Positions 7,932 to 15,880 are shown, counted from the first letter of the stretch. The stretch: DNA of 16,133 bases from Peptococcaceae bacterium (GCA_017532485.1 JAFXJE010000151.1:1-16133), one strand, 5' to 3'. Program-made: numbers and translations. The notes: generated by a model not told the origin, from the sequence alone.

Positions 7932-9122
7932 ATGTCTGATACTTACACAAAATTAACGCAGGTTTTTGAAAGTCAATTTCACCATTTGCCAAGTGATAAA
8001 TTTTTTTCACCGGGTCGCATCAACTTAATCGGTGAACATACAGATTACAATGGCGGTCATGTCTTTCCAGCATCAATTACGCTAGGAACTTATGGTGTAG
8101 CGGCATTGCGATCAGATCGTGATGTCAAAATTTATTCAACTAATTTTCCAGAACAAGGTGTGATTACCTTTGATATTGATAATGAAGACAAATTACCTCA
8201 CGCATCTTGGGGTAACTTTGTTAAAGGTGTATTACAGGCCCTTAGAGGGTATGGTAATCAGTTTGAAAATGGTTTTGAACTAGTCATCGAAGGTAATATT
8301 CCAAATGGTTCAGGCTTGTCATCGTCATCATCATTGGAATTAATGATTGGCGTTGTTGCTCAAAAATTGTACCAACTTAAGATTCCAAGGTTGCAATTGG
8401 TTGCCAGTGGTCAACGAGCAGAAAACGACTTTGTTGGCGTTAACACAGGCATTATGGATCAGTTTGCAATTGGTTTTGGTGAAAAGGATCGGGCAATTTA
8501 CCTTGACACTAATACGATGATTTATGAGATGGTGCCTATTCATTTGGGTGATTATGTAGTTGTCATCATGAATACGAATAAACGTCGTGAATTAGCGGAC
8601 TCAAAGTACAACGAGCGTGTTCGTGAAACGCAAGAAGCTGTATATCAATTGCAAAAATATGTACCGATTCAATATTTAGGTGAACTCGATAGTGATACAT
8701 TTGATAAATATGCTGATAATTTATCCTCCGAAACCTTGCGTAAGCGTGCACGACATGCGGTTTATGAAAATGAACGCACCAAGGTGGCTGTAAAGGCATT
8801 AAAAAATGATGATCTTAAAGAATTTGGTGAATTGATGAATGCTTCGCACCAATCGTTAAAAGATGACTATGGAGTTACTGGTATCGAGTTAGATACTTTA
8901 GCTGAAACAGCGCAACAGGTTGATGGTGTACTTGGCGCTCGCATGACAGGCGCAGGCTTTGGTGGTTGTGCGATTGCATTAGTCCATCGCGATGCTGTTG
9001 CGCAACTGAAAGAAACAGTGGGACGCCAATATGAATCTGCTGTTGGCTATGCACCATCATTTTATGTCGCTAACATTGGCAATGGTGCACACTGGGCAGG
9101 TGAAGTAGCAGGAGAGGCATAA
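7932..9122 (+). CDS. galK: Galactokinase
   Basis: GalK phosphorylates alpha-galactose with ATP to galactose-1-phosphate, the first step of the Leloir pathway after LacLM releases galactose. The 396 residues carry all GHMP-kinase marks: the galactokinase signature SPGRINLIGEHTDYNGG (26-42), the ATP loop NGSGLSSSSSLE (about 125-136), NTGIMDQF with the catalytic Asp, and the C-terminal RMTGAGFGGCAIALV (337-351). Length is normal for the family. The start has AAAGG about 9 bases upstream, and the stop overlaps the galT start (TAATG), so the two are translationally coupled. It is the first intact gene of the operon after the alpha-galactosidase stub. Confidence 0.97.
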   Translation: MSDTYTKLTQVFESQFHHLPSDKFFSPGRINLIGEHTDYNGGHVFPASITLGTYGVAALRSDRDVKIYSTNFPEQGVITFDIDNEDKLPHASWGNFVKGVLQALRGYGNQFENGFELVIEGNIPNGSGLSSSSSLELMIGVVAQKLYQLKIPRLQLVASGQRAENDFVGVNTGIMDQFAIGFGEKDRAIYLDTNTMIYEMVPIHLGDYVVVIMNTNKRRELADSKYNERVRETQEAVYQLQKYVPIQYLGELDSDTFDKYADNLSSETLRKRARHAVYENERTKVAVKALKNDDLKEFGELMNASHQSLKDDYGVTGIELDTLAETAQQVDGVLGARMTGAGFGGCAIALVHRDAVAQLKETVGRQYESAVGYAPSFYVANIGNGAHWAGEVAGEA

Positions 9123-10630
9123 TGGCGGAAATTGATTTATTCACAGCATTCGCAAAAAAAATTATTGCAGAATCTGATTATACAACTGATGACGAAATTT
9201 ATTTGGTCAATCAAATTATGGGATTAGTTGGTGAAACAAATCATAATACGGTACCTCACTTGCTAGATAATGACAGTGTAACGACCCTATCGTTATTAGA
9301 TCAGCTGACAGCCGTTGCCGAAAAAAATGGGACATTAGCGTTGCGGCAAATGAATACTGATATGCTAGGTGCGCAACTCATGAATTTTATTGTACCGAGG
9401 CCATCACAGGTTCGAAAAATGTTTTGGGAGCATTATCAGCAATCTCCACGACAAGCAACTGATTATTTCTTTGATTTATCCCAACGCAGTAATTACATTA
9501 AAACACGTGAAATCAGTCAAAATATTTCTTATCCGGTAGACACACAATATGGTACACTGCAAATTACCATTAACTTATCCAAACCAGAAAAGGATCCTAA
9601 AGCGATTGCGGCTGCTTTGAAAAATAAAAACCAACATCAATCACAATATCCCGTGTCACAATTGGCAAAAGAAAATGAAGGATATTGGGGACGACTGGAT
9701 TATGCAGCGCGCACCAATCATCGTGTTATTCCGATAACATTGGGACACGAAAAATGGTATTTTCAGTATTCGCCTTATGCTTATTTCAATGAACATGCTA
9801 TTGTGCTCTCTGAACATCTACGCCCGATGCATGTTGATCGCGAAAATTTATCACGATTATTAGAGTTTGTGTCTAAGTTTCCAGATTATTTCATTGGATC
9901 GAATGCGGATTTACCAATTGTCGGTGGCTCAATTTTATCACATGACCATTTTCAAGCTGGTCGTTATGAACTACCAATGGCAAAAGCAGTCATGAAAGAA
10001 AAAATTACCATTGCAGGTTGTGATTTACATGAAGCGGGTATTTTAAATTGGCCAATGACAACTATCCGCTTAATCGACGATGATCGTGAAAAGTTACTAA
10101 ATGCCGCTGATAAAATTATGATGGCTTGGCAAAATTATGATGATGCCTCTCTTTCAATTCGTGCGTATGGTGATGATGGTGAACGGCACCACACGGTAAC
10201 ACCAATTGTTAGATTTCGAAGTGGCCATTATGAAGTGGATCTTGTATTACGTGATAATAACACATCTGACACTTTCCCAGATGGCATTTTTCACCCGCAT
10301 CCAGATGTTCAGCATATTAAACAAGAAAATATTGGTTTGATTGAGGTGATGGGGTTAGCGATTTTACCGCCACGTTTGAAAGCAGAATTAGCTGAAGTTG
10401 CGCAATATTTATTAGGCAATGATAATAACATTGCATTAAAACACCAAACATGGGCAAATGCTTTGAAGCAATCTGAAGTGATTAACGCGAATAATGTGAC
10501 CCATATCGTGCAACAAAGCGTGGGACAGATTTTCAGTCGCGTACTTGAGGATGCAGGTGTCTTCAAAAATGATCAATCTGGACAAGATGGTCTGGAAAAG
10601 TTTATTAAGCAAATCGAAGTAGGGGAATAA
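9122..10630 (+). CDS. galT: UTP/UDP-glucose--hexose-1-phosphate uridylyltransferase, class II GalT
   Basis: GalT swaps galactose-1-phosphate with UDP-glucose to give UDP-galactose and glucose-1-phosphate. At 502 aa it belongs to the longer Gram-positive class (GalT2), not the 350-residue E. coli type. Typical blocks are MNTDMLGAQLMNFIVPRPSQV (near 78-98), GYWGRLDYAARTNHRVIP, and the active-site GGSILSHDHFQAGRYELP, with His274-Asp-His276-Phe-Gln278 in place of the HPH triad of the other class. The ATG at 9122-9124 overlaps the galK stop and has GGAGAGG just before it. galE follows after 6 bases. It appears complete. Confidence 0.96.
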   Translation: MAEIDLFTAFAKKIIAESDYTTDDEIYLVNQIMGLVGETNHNTVPHLLDNDSVTTLSLLDQLTAVAEKNGTLALRQMNTDMLGAQLMNFIVPRPSQVRKMFWEHYQQSPRQATDYFFDLSQRSNYIKTREISQNISYPVDTQYGTLQITINLSKPEKDPKAIAAALKNKNQHQSQYPVSQLAKENEGYWGRLDYAARTNHRVIPITLGHEKWYFQYSPYAYFNEHAIVLSEHLRPMHVDRENLSRLLEFVSKFPDYFIGSNADLPIVGGSILSHDHFQAGRYELPMAKAVMKEKITIAGCDLHEAGILNWPMTTIRLIDDDREKLLNAADKIMMAWQNYDDASLSIRAYGDDGERHHTVTPIVRFRSGHYEVDLVLRDNNTSDTFPDGIFHPHPDVQHIKQENIGLIEVMGLAILPPRLKAELAEVAQYLLGNDNNIALKHQTWANALKQSEVINANNVTHIVQQSVGQIFSRVLEDAGVFKNDQSGQDGLEKFIKQIEVGE

Positions 10631-10636
10631 ATCAAA

Positions 10637-11638
10637 ATGGCAGTATTAGTACTTGGTGGTGCAGGATATATTGGCTCACACATGGTGAAACGTTTGGTTG
10701 AAGCAGGACGCGACGTGGTGGTTGTGGACGCCTTGTTCACTGGACACCGCGCAGCGGTTAATCCAGCAGCGACATTTTATCAAGTTGACATTCGTGATAA
10801 GGCAGCTTTGTCGGCAGTGTTTGATAAAGAAAAAATTGAACAGGTGGTTCATTTTGCAGCCTTTTCAATTGTGCCAGAGTCAGTGGCAAACCCGCTGAAA
10901 TATTTTGACAACAATACTAGTGGCATGATTACGTTGCTGGAAGTGATGAAAGCACATGACGTCAAACAAATCGTCTTTTCATCAACCGCCGCAACTTATG
11001 GTAATCCGGTGCATATTCCGATTAAGGAAACTGATCCGCAAAATCCGATTAATCCTTATGGTGAATCAAAGTTGATGATGGAAAAAATCATGAACTGGTC
11101 CGATCAAGCTGACGGGGTTAAATGGGTCGCGTTGCGCTATTTCAATGTGGCTGGTGCAGCAGAAGATGGCACGATTGGCGAAGACCACAATCCTGAAACA
11201 CACTTGGTACCAATTATTTTGCAAGCTGGCTTGGGACAACGTGACTATATTGAAATGTTTGGCGATGACTATAACACACCAGACGGCTTTAATGTACGTG
11301 ATTATGTGCATGTCTTAGACTTGGCTGATGCGCATATTTTGGCATTGCAGTATTTAGCTGATGGGCATGAGTCAAATCAGTTTAACTTGGGATCAGCAAC
11401 TGGATTTTCAGTGAAAGAGATGGTTGAGGCGGCACGGGAAGCAACAGGGGTTGATATTCCAGCTAAAATTGGGCCACGTCGAGCGGGTGATCCTGATATT
11501 TTGATTGCCAATTCAGATAAAGCACGAGAGGTGCTGGGCTGGGCACCAAAGTATGATAATGTGCAAGACATTATCAAGACAGCTTGGCAGTGGCATCAGA
11601 GCCACCCTAAAGGCTATGATGATCATCATAATGACTAG
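10637..11638 (+). CDS. galE: UDP-glucose 4-epimerase
   Basis: GalE interconverts UDP-galactose and UDP-glucose and so regenerates the UDP-glucose used by GalT. It also supplies UDP-galactose for surface polymers. It is an extended short-chain dehydrogenase of 333 residues. The NAD-binding GGAGYIGSH is at residues 7-15, FSSTAATYG at 114-122 holds the catalytic Ser/Thr, and Tyr141-x-x-x-Lys145 lies in [15 protein letters not shown] and NVRDYVHV are also typical. A GGGG ribosome site overlaps the galT stop. It is the last intact gene before the terminator at 11668-11709. Confidence 0.97.
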   Translation: MAVLVLGGAGYIGSHMVKRLVEAGRDVVVVDALFTGHRAAVNPAATFYQVDIRDKAALSAVFDKEKIEQVVHFAAFSIVPESVANPLKYFDNNTSGMITLLEVMKAHDVKQIVFSSTAATYGNPVHIPIKETDPQNPINPYGESKLMMEKIMNWSDQADGVKWVALRYFNVAGAAEDGTIGEDHNPETHLVPIILQAGLGQRDYIEMFGDDYNTPDGFNVRDYVHVLDLADAHILALQYLADGHESNQFNLGSATGFSVKEMVEAAREATGVDIPAKIGPRRAGDPDILIANSDKAREVLGWAPKYDNVQDIIKTAWQWHQSHPKGYDDHHND

Positions 11639-11664
11639 CTGCTTAGTGATAAACCTACAATGAA

Positions 11665-11710
11665 AGAGAACATCAACGAATGCGTGAACGCATTTGGTTG
11701 ATGTTCTTTA
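11665..11710 (+). terminator. Terminator hairpin after galE
   Basis: GAACATCAAC (11668-11677) pairs with GTTGATGTTC (11697-11706), with an inner AATGCG/CGCATT stem around a TGAA loop. The tail is only CTTTATG, so it has a short U-tract and may be partly read through. It overlaps the point where GH42 homology begins, which suggests that the deletion joined the end of the gal operon to the remains of the next gene. Confidence 0.7.
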
Positions 11711-12050
11711 TGCTCAAAGCCCAGCCTTAACAAAAAATGATTTGGGTTCTGGCACCGCTATGATGATTGCTGGCAGAACGGAAAAAGCTTTTTTAAATAA
11801 ATTTTACAGTAAATTAATTGATAAATACTCACTTCGTGATTCACAAATTCCTTTTGAAAATGCTGATGCACATTTAAGTGTACAAGTTCGGCAGGATGAG
11901 CGTCAAAAATATTATTTCATTACAAATTATACCGATAATAAACAAATTGCCTTGTTTAAGGATAGCTATACGGAGATGTTGTCAGGGAATAGTTTAAATG
12001 GAAGCACTACATTGGAACCATATCAGGTTATCGTAGCAACAAAGGATTGA
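11700..12050 (+). pseudogene. 3' stub of a GH42 beta-galactosidase
   Basis: The frame DVLYAQSPALTKNDLGSGTA, followed by MMIAGRTEKAFLNKFYSKL and a beta-rich end (YYFITNYTDNKQIAL ... LEPYQVIVATKD), resembles the last 115 or so residues of GH42 beta-galactosidases: the trimerisation-domain end with PALTxNxxGxGxAxY, then the C-terminal small beta domain ending in a 'pY-x-V-x-V' strand. Complete enzymes have about 670-690 aa; the TIM barrel and both catalytic Glu residues are missing. The only in-frame starts are a TTG within the terminator hairpin at 11694 and a later ATG, neither with a good ribosome site. lacS begins 15 bases after its stop, so the two were once one operon. Assignment is by eye. 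Confidence 0.7.
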
Positions 12051-12065
12051 TTTAGGAGAAAGAAT

Positions 12066-13985
12066 ATGAAAGACATAACTAAACAGAAGTTTTCTCGAAA
12101 TAAGCTAGTAGAAATGATTTCTTTTGCACTTGGTAATCTAGGGCACTCTGCATTCTATGGTGCATTAAGCACTTACTTCATCGTTTATGTCACGAGTGGT
12201 ATGTTTGATGGGTTACCGCAATCGGTAGCAAACAAGTTAATTGGTTTAATTACGGCTCTTGTAGTAATTATTCGTTTGGCCGAAGTAATTATTGATCCGA
12301 TTCTTGGAAATATTGTAGATAATACAAAAACACGATGGGGAAAATTTAAACCTTGGCAAGTAATTGGCGCGGTTGTTAGTTCAGTGTTATTAGTTGTAAT
12401 ATTTACTGGAATTTTTGGGTTGGCTCATATTAATTGGATTGCTTTTGCGATCGTTTTCACAGTTTTATTTATTTTACTAGATATTTTTTATTCATTTGCA
12501 GATGTTGCCTATTGGGGAATGGTGCCGGCTATATCTGAAGACAGTAAAGAGAGAGGAATTTTTACTTCCTTAGGGAGTTTTACTGGTTCTATTGGTTGGA
12601 ATGGTCTTACGATGATTGTTGTTCCGGTCACCACATACTTCACTTTTATCGCAACTGGAAAACACGAACAAGGGCCTTCGGGGTGGTTTGGATTTTCAAT
12701 AGTTGTTTCCATTGTAGCCGTTTTATCAGCTTTGGCAGTAGCCTTTGGAACTAATGAAAAAGATAACTTGATTCGAAATGCTGCAACAAAAAAAACAAGC
12801 ATTAAAGATGTATTTTCAGGTATTATTCATAATGACCAAATTTTATGGATCAGCTTAGCATATCTAATGTATTCACTAGCGTATGTTGTGACCAATGGTG
12901 TTTTATTTTACTTCTTTAAGTTTGTACTAGGAAAACCAAACGAATTTTGGATTGCTGGTGCTATTGCAACAGTAATAGGGTTCTCTACTGCTCCGTTGTA
13001 TCCCGTTCTAAATAAGTTTATCACCAGGAAAGTGTTATTTAGTATTGGGCAAATGGCAATGATCCTATCATATCTGTTTTTTATATTCGGAAAAACAAAT
13101 ATGATGATGGTTACAATAGGACTTATTTTGTTTAATTTTACTTTTGCGCAACTGGTTGTTATCTTATCACTAACTGACTCTATTGAATACGGACAATTAA
13201 AAAATGGTAATCGCAACGAAGCTGTTGTCTTGGCGGTTCGACCTATGTTAGACAAGATAACTGGTGCTTTTTCAAACGGAATCGTCGGAATAATTGCAAT
13301 TACGGCGGGCATGACTGGATCAGCTACCGCAGGAGATATTAGTGCATCAAAAATTAATACCTTTGAAATTTATGCTTTTTACACACCACTTCTTTTTTCT
13401 ATTCTAGCCTTAGTTATATTCTTGTGGAAAGTTAAAATTACCGAGAAAAAACATGCCGAAATCGTTATTGAACTGGAAAAAACTTTATCAAGTGGCGCTA
13501 AAAAAGCTAATACTTCTGAAGTGAATGTTGAACTTGAAGAAATATTTGCACCTGCCTCAGGACAAAAAAAGCTACTTAATGAGGTTGATGGCAACACAAT
13601 TACTGGTATTGGTTTTGCTATTGATCCGGAAGAAGGTAATTTATTTGCACCATTTGATGGCAAAGTCGACTTTACTTTTTCTACAAAACATGTTTTGGGT
13701 GTTGTATCTAACAACGGATTAAAAGCAATTATTCATGTAGGAATAGGCACTATCAATATGCGAGGTGCGGGGTTTGTGTCACATTATGTGGACGGCCAAT
13801 TATTCAAAAAGGGAGATCTTTTGATGAGCTTTGATAAGAAATTAATTACGAAAAACGGGTATCAAGATGACGTTATTATGTACTTTACCCAACCAGAAAA
13901 CATTATAGATGTTCAACAAATTGATAATCGTGTCGTCAAACAAGGGGAGCAGATAGCAAAATTAACATTCAGGAGTGAAAGATAA
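12066..13985 (+). CDS. lacS: Lactose/galactoside permease LacS with EIIA domain (GPH family)
   Basis: LacS is a membrane carrier that imports lactose with a proton or in exchange for galactose. The 639 residues match the roughly 634-aa S. thermophilus type. Residues 10-460 form the GPH/melibiose-carrier domain with about 12 hydrophobic segments, beginning ISFALGNLGHSAFYGALSTYF and including VIIDPILGNIVDNTKTRWGKFKPW (split here only as a motif: DPxxGxxxDxTxxRWGKFKPW). Residues about 485-639 form an EIIA-Glc-like domain. His557 (AIIHVGIGT) is the expected phosphorylation site for HPr, and His542 (STKHVLG) lies 15 residues before it, the spacing of His75/His90 in E. coli IIA-Glc. The start has AGGAGAAAG. 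No clear promoter was seen directly upstream, so expression may depend on readthrough from galE. By eye it is more AT-rich than gal. Confidence 0.95.
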   Translation: MKDITKQKFSRNKLVEMISFALGNLGHSAFYGALSTYFIVYVTSGMFDGLPQSVANKLIGLITALVVIIRLAEVIIDPILGNIVDNTKTRWGKFKPWQVIGAVVSSVLLVVIFTGIFGLAHINWIAFAIVFTVLFILLDIFYSFADVAYWGMVPAISEDSKERGIFTSLGSFTGSIGWNGLTMIVVPVTTYFTFIATGKHEQGPSGWFGFSIVVSIVAVLSALAVAFGTNEKDNLIRNAATKKTSIKDVFSGIIHNDQILWISLAYLMYSLAYVVTNGVLFYFFKFVLGKPNEFWIAGAIATVIGFSTAPLYPVLNKFITRKVLFSIGQMAMILSYLFFIFGKTNMMMVTIGLILFNFTFAQLVVILSLTDSIEYGQLKNGNRNEAVVLAVRPMLDKITGAFSNGIVGIIAITAGMTGSATAGDISASKINTFEIYAFYTPLLFSILALVIFLWKVKITEKKHAEIVIELEKTLSSGAKKANTSEVNVELEEIFAPASGQKKLLNEVDGNTITGIGFAIDPEEGNLFAPFDGKVDFTFSTKHVLGVVSNNGLKAIIHVGIGTINMRGAGFVSHYVDGQLFKKGDLLMSFDKKLITKNGYQDDVIMYFTQPENIIDVQQIDNRVVKQGEQIAKLTFRSER

Positions 13986-14006
13986 CTTAAAGGTGGGCCG
14001 GAAGGT

Positions 14007-14126
14007 ATGAACTTAAAAAGAGATTGGTGGGTAGTAATCACTACAATCGCAATAACTAGTTTTCTTTCATTTTCAGTATCGGCTTCGGATGTTACTGTTA
14101 AAAAAATGGTAGATTGCAAGAATTAA
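14007..14126 (+). pseudogene. Signal-peptide stub of a secreted protein, perhaps GH53 galactanase, cut by IS30
   Basis: An ATG 21 bases after the lacS stop opens MNLKRDWWVVITTIAITSFL, then SFSVSASDVTVKK. It has a charged start, a hydrophobic core of about 15 residues and an SxSA-type signal-peptidase I site (cut after VSA). From 14106 the sequence is IS30 terminal repeat, and the frame stops at 14124-14126 after 39 codons, so only about 33 are original. In galactan-utilisation loci a secreted GH53 endo-galactanase often accompanies GH42 and a galactoside permease, and mature GH53 enzymes begin with similar short xVxKV/L sequences. This identity is inferred mainly from context and is weak. The export signal itself is clear. 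Confidence 0.5.
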
Positions 14127-15136
14127 CCGAACACTGCAAACTGCTGAAAAACCTTTCGTGGTGATTGCCAGTTGAGTGTTTTCATTGGTCTCGCATTGAT
14201 CCAATGATTAATTTGATCTAATTCTTTGGCGCTAACTGTTTCAATTTTGCGTTCTTTCGGTATAAAACGACGGACGTATCGATTTAATATCTCATTACTC
14301 CCACGTTCTTCTGGTGAATATGGGTGCGCAAAATAGACTGGAATGCCTAGTTTTTGCTCGATTTCGTTATATTTTGCAAATTCTCGCCCACGATCAACAG
14401 TGATTGACTTGGCATTTTTGATCCCTTGAAAAAAACGAATTAAGACTGGTGTCACTGCCTGACTATTGCGCCCAGTGACCTGTCTCACGATATGTTGCCG
14501 GCTTAGTCTTTCAGTAATTGTCACCAGCACATCGCCACGTCTTTTACCCGATTGCATGGTGTCAACTTCAAAATGTCCAAAGGTTTGTCGTGCTTTCACA
14601 CTTTCAGGTCTCGTTTCAATCGAACGACCATGCACAAATACTTGTCGTCTACCATCAGATTGACGCTTTTGACGGATACCTTTGTCAGGTAAATCAGCTA
14701 ATGATAGTTTGAGTCGACCAGCATTGAGCCAATTATAAATCGTTTTGAAAGGTAACCCTAAAACATGCGCAGCGGTTTCTGGTGACCACTTCAATATACC
14801 AATGTGGTGATTCAAAAAGACAGCGATAGCTGGTGTTAGCGTGTCATGACGACCACGTAGATGACGTTTTTTCAATGCCAACGCATGAGCAATCTCAGCT
14901 TTATAGGGTGTAACTTGATGAATTTCAATCGAAACGGTTGAAGGAGAGCGTTTAATAAAGCGCGCAATGGCACGAACAGAATAATTCAATTCGAGTAAAG
15001 TTTGAATGACAGTGCGTTCTTGAGATGATAAACTAGTCATGAGTCGCAGTTCCTTTATGGTTGTTTTAGACAATTACCATTAAAGGCGCTGCGGCTTTTT
15101 TATTCAAGTGTTCGGTTTAATTTTACAATCTACCAT
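14106..15136 (-). mobile_element. IS30-family insertion sequence, apparently complete (IS1070-like)
   Basis: Imperfect terminal inverted repeats begin ATGGTAGATTG at both ends and continue to CCGAACACT, matching at 26 of 30 positions by hand alignment (14106 inward, and 15136 inward on the minus strand). The length of 1031 bp is typical of the family and close to Leuconostoc IS1070. One transposase fills it. No clear target duplication is visible (AAA on the left, ATA on the right), and the reading frame cut on the left does not resume on the right. A deletion or recombination between copies therefore probably followed insertion. Confidence 0.85.
14123..15040 (-). CDS. IS30-family transposase
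   Basis: The transposase of the IS30-type element. The N-terminal half carries a helix-turn-helix of the IS30 type (LLELNYSVRAIARFIKRSPS, with STVSIEI following) that recognises the ends. The rve-type DDE core has its first Asp in FGHFEVDTMQSG, its second in SITVDRGREF and its Glu in EERGSNEILNR, with 33 residues between the second Asp and Glu, the known DD33E spacing of the family. The frame is open to a TTG at 15073, but the ATG at 15038-15040 has AAAGGA 10 bases before it and gives a 305-aa protein beginning MTSLSSQERT, so I prefer that start. No frameshift or internal stop is seen, so it may be active. Confidence 0.9.
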   Translation of the reverse strand: MTSLSSQERTVIQTLLELNYSVRAIARFIKRSPSTVSIEIHQVTPYKAEIAHALALKKRHLRGRHDTLTPAIAVFLNHHIGILKWSPETAAHVLGLPFKTIYNWLNAGRLKLSLADLPDKGIRQKRQSDGRRQVFVHGRSIETRPESVKARQTFGHFEVDTMQSGKRRGDVLVTITERLSRQHIVRQVTGRNSQAVTPVLIRFFQGIKNAKSITVDRGREFAKYNEIEQKLGIPVYFAHPYSPEERGSNEILNRYVRRFIPKERKIETVSAKELDQINHWINARPMKTLNWQSPRKVFQQFAVFG

Positions 15137-15304
15137 ATAATGGTATAAATAAAATACATAATATTTTTTTCATTAAATTCTCTACCTCTTTTTAATAGGG
15201 TACCATAATCATCTAGACCAATTAAGGTTAACATAACATGTCTTATTCAGATATGAATTAATTAAGGGTCTATAATTATATTATCACCCCTAACAAAACC
15301 TATT
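15137..15304. other. AT-rich intergenic sequence, no gene seen
   Basis: No open frame with a ribosome site is visible. The first bases after the IS30 end (ATAATGGTATAAAT) contain ATGGTA, the same six bases with which the IS repeat begins, in inverted arrangement to the right repeat. Confidence 0.5.
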
Positions 15305-15350
15305 AAAACAACCCCCGTTATCTATTGGACAGGTAATGGGGGTTGTTTTT
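15305..15350. terminator. Strong bidirectional hairpin terminator
   Basis: AAAACAACCCCCGTTA pairs with TAATGGGGGTTGTTTT (one G-T pair) to give a 16-bp stem with a 13-base loop, followed by TTTT on the right and preceded by AAAA on the left. It is the strongest hairpin in the window. No intact gene of the right orientation ends just before it on either side, so it may belong to a lost gene, or to a short RNA. The promoter of the next small gene overlaps its tail. Confidence 0.8.
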
Positions 15351-15358
15351 ATGTTTTT

Positions 15359-15385
15359 TGATATAATAGAACCAAAGATGGAGGG
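15359..15385 (+). promoter_or_regulatory. Extended -10 promoter and ribosome site of the 35-aa peptide gene
   Basis: TGATATAAT (15359-15367) is a perfect extended -10 element, with no recognisable -35 box, as expected for this class. Transcription would start near 15374, giving a leader of about 20 bases that contains the Shine-Dalgarno GGAGGG (15380-15385). Confidence 0.5.
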
Positions 15386-15395
15386 ATTATTTGGG

Positions 15396-15503
15396 ATGGT
15401 AGGCATGCTTTTACTAGCAATCATGTTCATTTTTATCCCTATTTGTTTTCTTATCGTAAATTGGGAGCAATTAAAAAGTTGTTTTCAAAAAAATAACAAA
15501 TGA
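15396..15503 (+). CDS. Small hydrophobic membrane peptide, 35 aa
   Basis: The ATG at 15396 has GGAGGG 10-11 bases upstream. The product has one membrane-spanning segment (LLLAIMFIFIPICFLIV, residues 5-21) followed by a polar, basic tail (NWEQLKSCFQKNNK). This architecture, a single helix with a charged C-terminus in about 35 residues, is that of type I toxin peptides (Fst/Ldr-like) and of small membrane regulators. The sequence does not clearly match the Fst pattern, and no antisense RNA with shared repeats is evident, so toxin activity is only a possibility. An earlier in-frame ATG at 15379 would add six residues but lies within the ribosome site. The family is not recognised. Confidence 0.5.
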   Translation: MVGMLLLAIMFIFIPICFLIVNWEQLKSCFQKNNK

Positions 15504-15549
15504 AACCTTTGGTACAAGCGGACATCACGAAATCAGACGCCGAAAATAA

Positions 15550-15576
15550 AATAAATAATTAAATAAATTATTTATT
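15550..15576. repeat. AT-only inverted repeat before a short frame
   Basis: AATAAATAATT (15550-15560) and AATTATTTATT (15566-15576) are perfect 11-bp arms with a 5-base loop. It lies just upstream of AAAGGA (15579-15584) and could be an operator, or a hairpin that affects use of that ribosome site. Confidence 0.4.
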
Positions 15577-15595
15577 AGAAAGGAATATATGATAT

Positions 15596-15643
15596 ATGGT
15601 TCAACAGATTGTTTTACCTATATTAATTGTCAAATTAAGTTAG
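15596..15643 (+). pseudogene. Possible start of a small membrane peptide, cut by an IS30-type fragment
   Basis: An ATG at 15596, with AAAGGA about 12 bases before it, reads MVQQIVLPILIVKLS and stops. The last codons lie in the 3' end of the degenerate IS30-type fragment. MxxxIVLPIL followed by a break looks like the start of a one-helix peptide. An alternative ATG at 15589 with better spacing gives a 25-aa frame (MIYGSTDCFTYINCQ...) that also enters the IS fragment. Neither is convincing as a living gene. Confidence 0.25.
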
Positions 15644-15880
15644 ACAATTCCTCTTTGCATATGTGACTCAAGAATACTTCTGTTGGTGTTTTATAGTTTA
15701 ATGATTTTCGAGGGATATTATTTCTTTTCGATGCAATAGATTGGATAAAAGATTCATCAACTTCGTTGAAATCCATTTGCTTTGGTAAACCATCTTTACG
15801 TAATAAACCAGTAGAGTTTTCATTTAACCCTCTTTGTGATGGTGTACCAGGATCTGCAAAATAGATATCAATATCAAGCG
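15608..15880 (-). pseudogene. C-terminal fragment of a second IS30-family transposase
   Basis: The minus-strand frame ending at 15630 contains LDIDIYFADPGTPSQRGLNE, then NSTGLLRKDGLPKQMDFNEV and RKSLNYKTPTEVFLSHI. This is the end of an IS30-family transposase core, with the catalytic Glu in RGLNE. The frame is closed by a TGA just upstream of 15887, and homology fades near there, so the helix-turn-helix and the first two Asp residues are lost. The sequence differs clearly from the transposase at 14123-15040, so this is the remnant of another IS30-type element. Its left edge lies somewhere in 15608-15629, where ATTGTC/GACAAT forms a small dyad. Confidence 0.8.

Noticed and set aside
8340..9060. 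Minus-strand frames inside galK
   Set aside because: They are low-complexity shadows of the coding strand with no family resemblance.
12509..13722. Minus-strand and offset frames inside lacS, up to 134 codons
   Set aside because: They are hydrophobic shadows of the membrane-protein gene, without start signals.
15041..15073. IS30 transposase start at the TTG at 15073
   Set aside because: The ATG at 15040 has AAAGGA upstream and fits the family better.
15230..15600. Complete Fst-type type I toxin-antitoxin locus
   Set aside because: The hairpin lies upstream of the peptide rather than downstream, no convergent antisense promoter with shared repeats was found, and the peptide lacks a clear Fst pattern; kept only as a possibility.
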